A stretch of 8,951 nucleotides of DNA from the NCBI GenBank assembly GCA_016840305.1, contig JAEOSP010000613.1, forward strand, positions 1-8,951. Reading direction: 5' to 3'. A program made the translations under genes and the position numbers. The stretch comes from Candidatus Hodarchaeota archaeon. Its GTDB lineage: Archaea > Asgardarchaeota > Heimdallarchaeia > Hodarchaeales > Hodarchaeaceae. The notes beneath the pieces were generated by a model. The model made no database searches. It worked only from the letters and a program-made list of their open reading frames with translations, and had not been told where the DNA came from. This document shows, piece after piece, positions 1 to 6,855 of the stretch. Positions within the stretch are counted from its first letter, which is position 1; the number at the start of each line of letters is the position of its first letter.

Positions 1-161
1 ATTTTGGTCATGATAACTGCTAATCACTTTTCTCCACATTTAAGTCTTTCCCCTTCGAGATTTCATGACTATCACCTTCTCCCATAGTTACGAAGTACTG
101 GAGACTTTTACGACCAAATACGAGTATCTTTTTGACAAAAAATCTCAGATAAAGTATTAAT

Positions 162-371
162 TTAACGACGGAGTAAACGGATCACAACGAATATTGCAGG
201 AACAACTATTACAATTAAAATCGCAATTATTGCCATCAAAGGGAAAAAATCAGGCCCTGAAGTTGTCGAAGATCCTACAGAATCATCTCTAAATATTTCT
301 GCTAAAATTAGGAATACAACTGCAGTAAAAGCCAAAAATCCACCTATTAATACACGATAAATTCTGTCCAA
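162..371 (-). CDS. Small two-helix membrane protein, unknown function
   Basis: A 69-residue protein that I do not recognise. It has two hydrophobic segments, about residues 7-27 and 43-65, separated by a short polar loop rich in Ser, Thr and Asp, and it ends in a basic RLLRR. This suggests a helical hairpin with its basic tail in the cytoplasm. The start is TTG at 371. An in-frame TGA lies just upstream, and GAAGGA (382-387) sits 10 nt before the TTG, so this is the only well-placed start. It follows the ZIP transporter on the same strand after 87 nt, so co-transcription is possible but unproven. A second open frame (+1) continues past its stop for about 45 codons, so the natural protein could be longer if there is a frameshift or a sequence error here. 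Its reality as a gene is moderately supported. Confidence 0.55.
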   Translation of the reverse strand: MDRIYRVLIGGFLAFTAVVFLILAEIFRDDSVGSSTTSGPDFFPLMAIIAILIVIVVPAIFVVIRLLRR

Positions 372-381
372 CCTTCAACAA

Positions 382-387
382 TCCTTC
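382..387 (-). promoter_or_regulatory. Shine-Dalgarno site deciding a TTG start
   Basis: GAAGGA on the minus strand lies 10 nt before the TTG at 371. That spacing matches the 6-11 nt seen for the other genes here and supports TTG as the start of the small membrane protein. Confidence 0.4.
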
Positions 388-458
388 GAATTTAATTCTT
401 ATTTAATAGTTGACTTCTTTTAAGGCTTATTGTTGTGATATGATATTCATTTCACGTA

Positions 459-1271
459 TTAGGCTCCAGCAATAAAATTATCTAAGAACATCATTACAAC
501 AAAACCTATTATCACTCCAAATGTTGCAGGTCTCTCATGGCCTTTTCTATGACTTTCAGGAATGATTTCATCGGATACAACAAAGACCATTGCTCCTGCT
601 GCAAAAGCCATACCGAATCCTAAGATTCCTGACACTAGCGTGACAAGTGTAACACCAAGTAGTCCTCCAAATGGTTCAACTAATCCAGTAGCTAATGTAA
701 TTTTAAATGCATCAAATTTAGTATAGCCTTCACGAACCAATGGGAGTGCTACAGCTGTTCCTTCAGGAATATTTTGGATACCAATAGCTAAAGCGACAAT
801 AATACCTGTTGAGATATTTTCAGCTCCAAAAGCAACACCCACAGCTAATCCTTCTGGGAAATTATGAATAGCAATAGCAATAATAAACAGCCAAGTTGCT
901 GCTAACCTCTTTGACATTTTTTCAGACCCCTCTTGAATTGTTTGAACAGTTTTATTTGGTCCATGAATGAAATGCTGATGAGGAGCCCATCGATCGATTA
1001 TATGAATAAATAGAGCTCCAGCTGAAAATCCTAAAACAGTAAGTAAAACTGGTTCTAATTCAAATTCAGGTATGAATGTTGGTTCCATATTTAATGATGG
1101 TACTAACAAGCTGAATGCCGATGCTGCTAGCATTACTCCTGCAGCAAATCCTAGCATAATGTCTAAATTTCTATCAGAAATCTCTTTTCCGAGAAATATT
1201 GGTATTGTTCCTATAGATGTTGCCAATCCAGCCGTTAGTGAAGCAATTATTCCTAAAATAATGATATCCAT
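459..1271 (-). CDS. ZIP family divalent metal transporter, GufA-type
   Basis: A 270-residue polytopic membrane protein of the ZIP family, which moves Zn2+ or other divalent metals (Fe, Mn) towards the cytoplasm. The two signature helices are present. HNFPEG at residues 136-141 (helix 4) and QNIPEG at 166-171 (helix 5) supply the metal-binding His, Asn and Glu residues. Glu199 in LVEP, and Glu235 and Glu239 in the DEIIPES stretch, are further polar residues inside membrane segments. A His-rich loop at 90-103 (H90, H98, H100, H103) could be a cytosolic metal-sensing or docking loop. Gln rather than His at the start of the helix-5 motif is, from memory, usual for the GufA subgroup and differs from ZupT. 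Length and motif spacing look complete. The ATG start has GGAGG 7 nt upstream (1279-1283). Metal specificity cannot be read from the sequence. Confidence 0.93.
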   Translation of the reverse strand: MDIIILGIIASLTAGLATSIGTIPIFLGKEISDRNLDIMLGFAAGVMLAASAFSLLVPSLNMEPTFIPEFELEPVLLTVLGFSAGALFIHIIDRWAPHQHFIHGPNKTVQTIQEGSEKMSKRLAATWLFIIAIAIHNFPEGLAVGVAFGAENISTGIIVALAIGIQNIPEGTAVALPLVREGYTKFDAFKITLATGLVEPFGGLLGVTLVTLVSGILGFGMAFAAGAMVFVVSDEIIPESHRKGHERPATFGVIIGFVVMMFLDNFIAGA

Positions 1272-1590
1272 TTTTTATCCTCCAAAATCATCCTGAATTA
1301 GTTTTTTCTGGGTTAACTTATACCAATCTTCGATAATAATAATCTTGTTGTTCTGTATATAGTAATCTAGTAAAAGTTACAAGAATTAAATAATTCTATT
1401 AGACCTCCGAAATAACTTGAGATGGATATTTTAATAACTAAAAGGATTCGTATATGTAGTCAAATACGTAATTTAAGCTTCTCCTCACGAATAAAATGAA
1501 TATTCACCCAAAACATACACATAATATGGAAAACCTTTTGAAACAGGTCTAGTAGTAATTAAGAGAAGAAATCTTACTGAGGTCTTCAAC
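1272..1590. other. Divergent intergenic region
   Basis: This 319-nt AT-rich stretch separates the minus-strand ZIP gene from the plus-strand double-longin gene and must hold both promoters. I find the ZIP SD (GGAGG, 1279-1283), the longin-gene SD (GAGG, 1579-1582, 8 nt before ATG) and a perfect palindrome at 1382-1397. No TATA box stands out clearly on either strand. I see no tRNA, repeat array or convincing small gene. Confidence 0.6.
1382..1397. promoter_or_regulatory. Perfect 7-bp palindrome, possible operator
   Basis: AGAATTA and TAATTCT form a perfect inverted repeat with a 2-nt centre, inside the divergent promoter region. It could bind a dimeric regulator, for example one controlling the metal transporter, but repeats this short can arise by chance in AT-rich DNA. 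Confidence 0.2.
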
Positions 1591-2655
1591 ATGCGTATAC
1601 GTGAAAACTGGGCTTTATTTGTAGAAGGAACAGATGTAAAATGGACATTTGGAAATCCAAGTCCTGAATTTCTTGAAATCGTATCAAATTTCTTGATGGG
1701 ATTGGGGAATTTAGGGAAAGAATTATTTGGGGAAGGAATTGCCTCCATTCAGTTTGATTTACCTCAGCATTCAGGAGTTAAAGCTGGCGAAATTTTCATA
1801 ATATCCTTAGAAGATCAGTTTTTTCTAATCATATCTGATCCTGCTGTTACACTCCTATTAATCAATACTTCAGGGGGTATTCCTGATGAAATTAAGGATA
1901 TTATGAAAGCTGTTTTAGTTGGCCAGGCTTCTATTCTCTATGCAAATGCCGTTACTGAAGCTGATGATGAAACAAAAGAACTTATAGATCAAAATTTCCA
2001 AAACATACTTCTAGATATCAATGATAAGTATGAGCAAGGAGGTATGATTAACACAATCGTAGGGGAGTATGGTAGTAACTTTTCCATTCTTACGTTTGAG
2101 GAGTGTTTAATGCTTCATTACTTCCTAAGAAAACATGCAGAGAAATCACAGGTGGTTAAACCAGCTGGATGGGCAATGATAGCTAATTTGGAAGGATGGG
2201 AAGTACCATTGAGTTATAATCTATCAAAAGAAGGTATTTGGGCTGGTTTCTTCTCAGCAATAATTGGTTTCATTCATTCCCTATTTGATTCAAAACCACG
2301 ATCAATCACATTTGGTTCTACGGCCATTCACAAATTAAGATTTATTTATGGACAAAAGTACTATTTCATGGCTATAGATACTTCATTTGTATCTGATTTA
2401 TTGCTTAAAAAGAAATTTCAACAAGAACTATTTAACACACCTTATGCCATATTAAAGGACATGTCTAAAGGAATCAAAAATTTAATAATAGAAGAAATAC
2501 TTCAATATAATGAAATCAAGTTAAATGATTTATCTGTTGAAAACTTACTTGATACTTACATTGGTGAAGATGAAAATCTTGAATTAACTCAGGATGAACG
2601 AATGATTCGTATTTGGGGTAAAATGCTACTAAGCTTTCAAAATAGCCGTAGGTAG
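1591..2655 (+). CDS. Double longin-like domain protein
   Basis: A soluble protein of 354 residues with no signal peptide or membrane helix. It seems to hold two copies of the same alpha/beta fold. Copy one spans about residues 6-115 and copy two about 182-275. Each opens with an aromatic/aliphatic strand (NWALFVEG; GWAMIANLEG) running into a Trp-containing strand, then a long hydrophobic helix, then a strand hairpin (IFIISLEDQFFLIISD; LRFIYGQKYYFMAIDT). This order matches longin/roadblock-like domains, which in Asgard archaea and eukaryotes often serve as platforms or exchange factors for small GTPases. The C-terminal part (about 280-354) is helical and charged. The ATG is preceded by GAGG with 8-nt spacing. 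The gene appears to stand alone, with about 165 nt before the next operon. The longin call rests on pattern comparison, not a profile search; a role with the GTPase downstream is inference. Confidence 0.6.
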   Translation: MRIRENWALFVEGTDVKWTFGNPSPEFLEIVSNFLMGLGNLGKELFGEGIASIQFDLPQHSGVKAGEIFIISLEDQFFLIISDPAVTLLLINTSGGIPDEIKDIMKAVLVGQASILYANAVTEADDETKELIDQNFQNILLDINDKYEQGGMINTIVGEYGSNFSILTFEECLMLHYFLRKHAEKSQVVKPAGWAMIANLEGWEVPLSYNLSKEGIWAGFFSAIIGFIHSLFDSKPRSITFGSTAIHKLRFIYGQKYYFMAIDTSFVSDLLLKKKFQQELFNTPYAILKDMSKGIKNLIIEEILQYNEIKLNDLSVENLLDTYIGEDENLELTQDERMIRIWGKMLLSFQNSRR

Positions 2656-2750
2656 TTTTAGTAATTCTATCCACCCCATGGTATTGGTTCTTCAATAAAC
2701 TCATTTTATGACAGGAATATTTAGTGGCAAGATCATTGAAGAGCGTAAAT

Positions 2751-2763
2751 TTTATCATATAAG
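2751..2763 (+). promoter_or_regulatory. Candidate TATA box of the SDR-dehydratase operon
   Basis: TTTATCATATAAG, preceded by GCGTAAA as a possible BRE, lies about 60 nt before the ATG at 2821. An archaeal start point about 26 nt downstream would leave a leader of roughly 40 nt containing the SD. The match to an archaeal TATA box is only fair. Confidence 0.25.
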
Positions 2764-2807
2764 AGAAAGATTGACAAATGATGTTCTAAATATTGCGTTA
2801 AAATATT

Positions 2808-2811
2808 GAGG
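2808..2811 (+). promoter_or_regulatory. Shine-Dalgarno site deciding the SDR start
   Basis: GAGG lies 9 nt before the ATG at 2821. The in-frame TTG at 2806 overlaps this site, so the ATG is the better start. Confidence 0.6.
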
Positions 2812-2820
2812 TTAAATTTG

Positions 2821-3618
2821 ATGACAGTTTTAGATTTATTTAAGCTTACAGGAAAGAATGCTTTAGTTACTGGAGGAGCTAAAGGGATAGGTACAAAAAT
2901 TAATGAAAGTCTGTTAGAAGCTGGTGTTAAAGCACTAGTTTTTTGTGGAAGAGGTCGTCATGGATCCATAGAAGATGAACAGGCCCGTTTACAAAATTTA
3001 TTTCCAGATAGAGATATCCGTGGAGTAAAATGTGATATTACAAATGAAACTGAAATAGCTTCTATGATTGAAGCTATCCAGGGCTTAAAATCATTAGAAA
3101 TTCTTGTAAATAATGCAGGTGTAACTTGGGCAGTACCCACAACAGAGCAAACATTAAAATCGTGGCATCGAACTATCGATACAAATTTAACCGGTACGTT
3201 TTTGGTATGTAGAGACATAATTCGAGATATGATGATAGGAAAATGTGAAGCAGCGAGTATAATTAATATTGCATCTATACTATCAATTATAGGCAGCGAT
3301 TTAGCTCCTCAAATCGGTTACTCAGCAAGTAAAGCTGGTGTGTTAGGTCTAACACGTCAACTCGCTATCGAATTTGCCAATAATGATATTCGTGCAAATG
3401 CTATACTCCCAGGTTTTATAGAGGGAGATACTATGGCTGAATTATTCACAAAAGAAGAATCCCCTATTCGAGAATCACTCACAGAAGCAATTCCCCTTCG
3501 AAGATTTGTAAATGCTAATGATATTAAGGGGATAGTTACTTTTCTAGCATCTGATGCTTCTGCATATATAACAGGACAATCAATTGTTCTTGCTGGAGGA
3601 GTTACATTAAAGTACTAA
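2821..3618 (+). CDS. SDR family NAD(P)-dependent oxidoreductase
   Basis: A classical short-chain dehydrogenase/reductase of 265 residues from the chosen ATG, which interconverts an alcohol and a ketone with NAD(P)H in the cytoplasm. The Rossmann cofactor motif TGGAKGIG is at residues 17-24 and NNAG at 97-100. The catalytic tetrad is visible as Asn122 (TNLTG), Ser152 (NIAS), Tyr167 and Lys171 (YSASK). The Ser-Tyr spacing is about two residues longer than usual. Gly-Arg after the second strand (CGRGRHG) favours NADP(H). The LTGKNALVTGG opening resembles gluconate 5-dehydrogenase/FabG-like SDRs, but the substrate is unknown. It is the first gene of a tight operon, 21 nt before the small subunit of a 2-hydroxyacyl-CoA dehydratase-type enzyme. 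It may therefore make or use the hydroxyacyl or ketoacyl compound handled by that enzyme; this is inference. Confidence 0.9.
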   Translation: MTVLDLFKLTGKNALVTGGAKGIGTKINESLLEAGVKALVFCGRGRHGSIEDEQARLQNLFPDRDIRGVKCDITNETEIASMIEAIQGLKSLEILVNNAGVTWAVPTTEQTLKSWHRTIDTNLTGTFLVCRDIIRDMMIGKCEAASIINIASILSIIGSDLAPQIGYSASKAGVLGLTRQLAIEFANNDIRANAILPGFIEGDTMAELFTKEESPIRESLTEAIPLRRFVNANDIKGIVTFLASDASAYITGQSIVLAGGVTLKY

Positions 3619-3639
3619 ACTCTGAAGGATATACCTATC

Positions 3640-4779
3640 ATGGTGACTTCATACTTTGACTCTTTATCAGTTATGGATACATCATTGGAATTTATTTTGC
3701 AGAATTACTCTGAAACCATATCGATTATTAAGAGGAAAATATCTCCTGTTCTAGGATATTTTACCAATAAGTTTCCAGTGGAACTAGTACATGCATTACA
3801 TATAACTCCGATACGTATGATAGTATCCCATCACCCTGATATACAACAAGGAATTTCAGAGCGTTACATTCAAACTTTCGGGTGTTCCTGGTTACGTCGA
3901 ATAATAGATGGTGGTATTGCTGGCGAATACCCTTTAGATGAGGTAGTTTTTTCAACAGGTACATGTGATAGTTTACAGAATGTATCAGATGTATGGAAAA
4001 AGGTTTTTCCTGCTCAAAAGACTTATAACATGACATTTCCTTTACTACGTACCCCCGCTGCGCTTATGTTTATGCAAAACGAATTTGAATCTTTTATTCA
4101 GTACATTCAACAAAATTTCCATAAAACACCGACTGAATTATCCCTTTCCAATAGTATTGAAGAATATAATCAGAAAAGAAAGTTCTTACGCAAAATACAA
4201 GATTTAGTGTCAAAACGGTCTATTCGTTATAATATATTAGCAAAATTACTTCACATCGGTGATTTAATACCTGTTAATGAATTTAACAATTTTATGGATG
4301 ATTTTTTCCTAAAATCCTTAGAACTCATTAAAATTTCTTCTGACCTAGAAAATATTCCTCGTATTGCCGTTATTGGTGGGATGTGGGATAATTTTCGACT
4401 TTTCGATATTCCTGAATGTGATGGGGTTGTTGTTGATGACTTTTCTTTTGGTAACAGGAATTTTAACTATACTTTACGTATAACTGACTCTCTATCTGAA
4501 TATACACAAGGCCAATTAAAAAGAATTCCCGAACCTACCGCCTATGATACGAATGAAAGACTAGAACACGTTGAATCGCTCATTAAGAATTATAGTATTG
4601 ATGGAGTAATATTTTTAACAATGAAATTTTGTGATCCAGATACTTTCGAACTTGTCCCAATTCGCGAACATCTAAAGACGCTTGAAATTCCATGTCTAAG
4701 TGTTGAATCAACCTCAGAGCTTTCCAATCGAGATCAATTACGTACAAGGTTTTCTGCTTTTACGGAGTTGCTTTCGTAG
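3640..4779 (+). CDS. 2-hydroxyacyl-CoA dehydratase / benzoyl-CoA reductase-type small subunit
   Basis: A 379-residue protein of the HgdB/FldC/BcrC family, the smaller subunit of heterodimeric iron-sulfur enzymes that remove water from (R)-2-hydroxyacyl-CoA or reduce benzoyl-CoA. Three cysteines fit the ligands of the subunit's [4Fe-4S] cluster: Cys82 (GCSWLRR), Cys109 (STGTCDS) and Cys331 (KFCDP). Cys260 (PECDGV) and Cys352 are additional. The C-terminal pattern DGVIFLTMKFCDP, then IPCLSVE, then QLRTRFSAF is typical of the family, and so is the length. The ATG has AAGGAT 9 nt upstream (3625-3630). It lies 21 nt after the SDR and 14 nt before the large subunit, so the three are very likely co-transcribed. 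The enzyme needs an ATP-driven electron activator (HgdC/BadF family), which is not in this window. The substrate cannot be told from the sequence. Confidence 0.85.
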   Translation: MVTSYFDSLSVMDTSLEFILQNYSETISIIKRKISPVLGYFTNKFPVELVHALHITPIRMIVSHHPDIQQGISERYIQTFGCSWLRRIIDGGIAGEYPLDEVVFSTGTCDSLQNVSDVWKKVFPAQKTYNMTFPLLRTPAALMFMQNEFESFIQYIQQNFHKTPTELSLSNSIEEYNQKRKFLRKIQDLVSKRSIRYNILAKLLHIGDLIPVNEFNNFMDDFFLKSLELIKISSDLENIPRIAVIGGMWDNFRLFDIPECDGVVVDDFSFGNRNFNYTLRITDSLSEYTQGQLKRIPEPTAYDTNERLEHVESLIKNYSIDGVIFLTMKFCDPDTFELVPIREHLKTLEIPCLSVESTSELSNRDQLRTRFSAFTELLS

Positions 4780-4793
4780 GAGAATGAGTAGTA

Positions 4794-6062
4794 ATGTCGA
4801 AGAATGAAAAAGAACGAGTGTATCGGCCACTGGAATGCCTTCAGAATATCAAAAATAGTCAAGCAATGTACTATTTTCAAAGTAAAAACCCTTACGTGTA
4901 TGATGAAGGAAAGAAAGTTGCTTGGATTACTTCAGGCGGCCCCGTAGAATTTCTTATTGCTATGAATATAATACCATTATATCCAGAACAATATGGAGCT
5001 ATAGCTGGATCAGCTAAAGATAGTACCCGGCTTTGTCAAATTGCAGAGTCCCATGGATATGGTCAAGATTTATGTGCATATGCAAGGACGAGTTTTGGGA
5101 GTATTTTCTCTCCAGAAGCACCAACACCTTTGTCGGAAATAGATGGAATTGGAGGATTAGCGAAGCCTGATATGCTAATTTGTGGGAATAATATTTGTGG
5201 AACTGTTTTAAAATGGTATCAAGACCTATCTAGATATTATAAAATTCCATTATTTATTTTTGATACCCCTCCATTATCAAATGGGAATATTCCAACTCAT
5301 CATATCGATTATATTACGTCCCAAATGACAGAATTTGTAGAATTTCTTGAACAACAGATGAAAACCAAGATGAATAATCAATTTCTGTATGATACTTTTG
5401 TAAATTCCCGAAAAGCAATCGAATTGTGGACTCAGATTTTAGAACTTGGTAAAACTAAACCTGCTCCTTTAAATTGTGCTGATCGCTTTTTATTAATGGC
5501 CCCTGTAGTATCTCAACGGGGTACTTTGGAAACTGTCTCTTTATATGAAGAAGTATTAAACGAAGTACAAACGCGAGTAGATAACAATCTTGGTGCGATT
5601 ACAGTTCCTGAGCAATACAGGCTCCTTTGGGATAATATTCCAATTTGGTTCAATATATACTCTTTTTTCAATTCTTTAGCTAAAAGAGGGGTTGTTTTTC
5701 CAGCTGATACATATACTAATGCATGGTCACAAGATTTTCGTGATACCAACGATCTTTTAAAAGATGCTGCTATCATGTATTCGAACATTTATCTGAATAA
5801 AACGTTACAGCATAAAATTGAATTAATTAGTAACCTAGCAATTGATTTTCAATGTGACGGAATTCTCTACCATTCTATGCGAAGCTGTAAACGTTATTCA
5901 CTGGGTCAACCAATAACAAAATCTGAAGTAACGGAAAAAACATCAATTCCTGGAACTTTAATAGAGGGAGATATGAATGATACTCGGGCATATTCTGAAG
6001 GACAAGTTATAACCCGAATCGAAGCCTTACTCGAAGTAATTGATTCATTGAAAGATTCTTAA
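4794..6062 (+). CDS. 2-hydroxyacyl-CoA dehydratase / benzoyl-CoA reductase-type large subunit
   Basis: A 422-residue partner of the preceding gene, of the HgdA/FldB/BcrB type. Family marks are ITSGGPVEFL near residue 45 (Ser47 lies where these enzymes have a Ser near the cluster), DLCAYAR (Cys94), LICGNNICG (Cys130, Cys135), HSMRSCKRYSLGQ (Cys365), and the closing EGDMND followed by EGQVITRIEAL. Cys94, Cys130 or Cys135, and Cys365 are the likely cluster ligands. The RSCK-YSLGQ form is closer to benzoyl-CoA reductase BcrB-like members than I would expect for HgdA, but annotations in this family are often transferred loosely. The start ATG has GGAG at 4779-4782, 11 nt upstream, overlapping the stop of the small subunit. 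An ATG at 4784 is out of frame. The gene ends at 6062, just before a T-run. No truncation or missing motif is seen. Confidence 0.87.
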   Translation: MSKNEKERVYRPLECLQNIKNSQAMYYFQSKNPYVYDEGKKVAWITSGGPVEFLIAMNIIPLYPEQYGAIAGSAKDSTRLCQIAESHGYGQDLCAYARTSFGSIFSPEAPTPLSEIDGIGGLAKPDMLICGNNICGTVLKWYQDLSRYYKIPLFIFDTPPLSNGNIPTHHIDYITSQMTEFVEFLEQQMKTKMNNQFLYDTFVNSRKAIELWTQILELGKTKPAPLNCADRFLLMAPVVSQRGTLETVSLYEEVLNEVQTRVDNNLGAITVPEQYRLLWDNIPIWFNIYSFFNSLAKRGVVFPADTYTNAWSQDFRDTNDLLKDAAIMYSNIYLNKTLQHKIELISNLAIDFQCDGILYHSMRSCKRYSLGQPITKSEVTEKTSIPGTLIEGDMNDTRAYSEGQVITRIEALLEVIDSLKDS

Positions 6063-6080
6063 CAAAGCTGCTTACTATCC

Positions 6081-6087
6081 TTTTTTT
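6081..6087 (+). terminator. T-run terminator after the dehydratase operon
   Basis: Seven T's directly follow CC, 19 nt after the large-subunit stop and just before the end of the convergent GTPase gene. Archaeal transcription often ends at such T-runs without a hairpin. No stem-loop is needed or clearly seen. Confidence 0.4.
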
Positions 6088-6090
6088 AAT

Positions 6091-6651
6091 TTATTCCTCT
6101 ATTGATTCCAGAACACGCCGACCTAAAGAAATAAACGCTTCTTGGACATTTTCTCCAGTTACAGCAGATGTTTCGTAATAATAAACAGGACCGGTCATGT
6201 TTTGATAATTTGGAAGTATTTTCTCAGAGATAAATGCTCGTGCTTCCGCAGCTGTTACACTATACTCATCTTTGAGATCTTTTTTGTTTCCAACGATATT
6301 AATATGTACAGTAGGGCTACCAACATGCTGGAATATTTCTTTAATCCATTTTTCAAGATTTTTGAGAGAATTAGGGGCTGTAAGATCAAAAATAAGTAGT
6401 GCTGCTTTAGAGTGCTTATAATAGAAATTACGTATTTGACCAAACGTAGGTTGACCAGCTAAATCCCAGATTTGCCATCTTATCGATTTTTCTCCAGTTG
6501 GAAATGGTACATTTACTTCAATTGATGCAAAATCGGCACCTAATGTTGGTAAATAATCAGTACTAAAACTCTTACCCATATAACGATTCCTGAGAGCTGT
6601 TTTACCAACATTCCCATCGCCTAATATACACATTTTAGCTAAAATCGTCAA
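6091..6651 (-). CDS. Ras/Rab-like small GTPase
   Basis: A single-domain small GTPase that switches between GTP and GDP forms. Numbered from the first in-frame ATG at 6672, the motifs are G1 GDGNVGKT at 18-25, G2 Thr43 in LPTLG, G3 WDLAGQ with Asp70 and the catalytic-type Gln74, G4 NKKD at 129-132, and G5 ETSA at 167-170. All key residues are kept, so it should bind and hydrolyse GTP. The C-terminus (VLESIEE) has no Cys, so prenyl anchoring as in eukaryotic Rab/Ras is not expected. I prefer the TTG at 6651 as start. AGAGGT (6661-6666) lies 9 nt before it, while the ATG at 6672 has no SD of its own, only a TAG directly before it. Using the ATG adds seven residues (MFRGKKK). The gene converges on the dehydratase operon. 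Such GTPases are abundant in Asgard archaea; its effector is unknown. Confidence 0.92.
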   Translation of the reverse strand: MTILAKMCILGDGNVGKTALRNRYMGKSFSTDYLPTLGADFASIEVNVPFPTGEKSIRWQIWDLAGQPTFGQIRNFYYKHSKAALLIFDLTAPNSLKNLEKWIKEIFQHVGSPTVHINIVGNKKDLKDEYSVTAAEARAFISEKILPNYQNMTGPVYYYETSAVTGENVQEAFISLGRRVLESIEE

Positions 6652-6660
6652 TTTTTTTTT

Positions 6661-6666
6661 ACCTCT
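6661..6666 (-). promoter_or_regulatory. Shine-Dalgarno site deciding the GTPase start
   Basis: AGAGGT on the minus strand is followed by nine A's and then TTG at 6651. The site lies inside the coding frame if the ATG at 6672 is used, which argues for the TTG. The A9 run lies between the SD and the start. Confidence 0.5.
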
Positions 6667-6672
6667 GAACAT

Positions 6673-6723
6673 CTACAACTTGTATGAACTACTATAAGGA
6701 GAATAATCTATTTCAGAGCACAT
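6673..6723 (-). CDS. Leader mini-ORF in frame with the GTPase (16 codons + TAG)
   Basis: An ATG at 6723 is preceded by GAGGG (6730-6734) with 6-nt spacing, one of the best SD sites in the window. It opens a 16-codon frame, MCSEIDYSPYSSSYKL, rich in Ser and Tyr. The frame ends with TAG at 6673-6675, directly before the ATG at 6672 and in the same frame as the GTPase. It could be a leader peptide that couples translation to the GTPase, an N-terminal extension broken by a nonsense change, or an extension read through TAG. A chance match cannot be excluded with so few codons. Confidence 0.35.
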   Translation of the reverse strand: MCSEIDYSPYSSSYKL

Positions 6724-6855
6724 AAAAGTCCCTCAAATTCAATATTATTAACGGCACTTTTAATTATTCGTATTTTTCAAATTAACAGAAAGGTTAATCA
6801 GATTATAGATAGATATCATACTTCCTTCCATCAACTTTTTTTATTTATTTTGGAA

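Noticed and set aside
759..776. Gln instead of His in the second ZIP motif (QNIPEG) as a sign of a broken transporter
   Set aside because: Gln at this position is usual in the GufA-type subgroup, and all other metal-site residues are present.
1072..1296. Open frame on the plus strand inside and beyond the ZIP gene
   Set aside because: It lies antisense to the well-supported ZIP transporter and has no recognisable protein features.
1485..1748. Minus-strand open frame overlapping the start of the double-longin gene
   Set aside because: It is antisense to a gene with a good SD and domain pattern, and its peptide resembles nothing known.
2806..2820. TTG at 2806 as start of the SDR
   Set aside because: It overlaps the GAGG site that sits 9 nt before the ATG at 2821; the five extra residues are not needed for the fold.
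6781..6798. Inverted repeat ATTAAC-N6-GTTAAT upstream of the GTPase leader
   Set aside because: Only 6-bp arms in very AT-rich DNA, so not distinguishable from chance.
6836..6842. T-run as a terminator
   Set aside because: It is a T-run only on the plus strand, where no gene ends nearby; transcripts of the flanking minus-strand genes would read A's.
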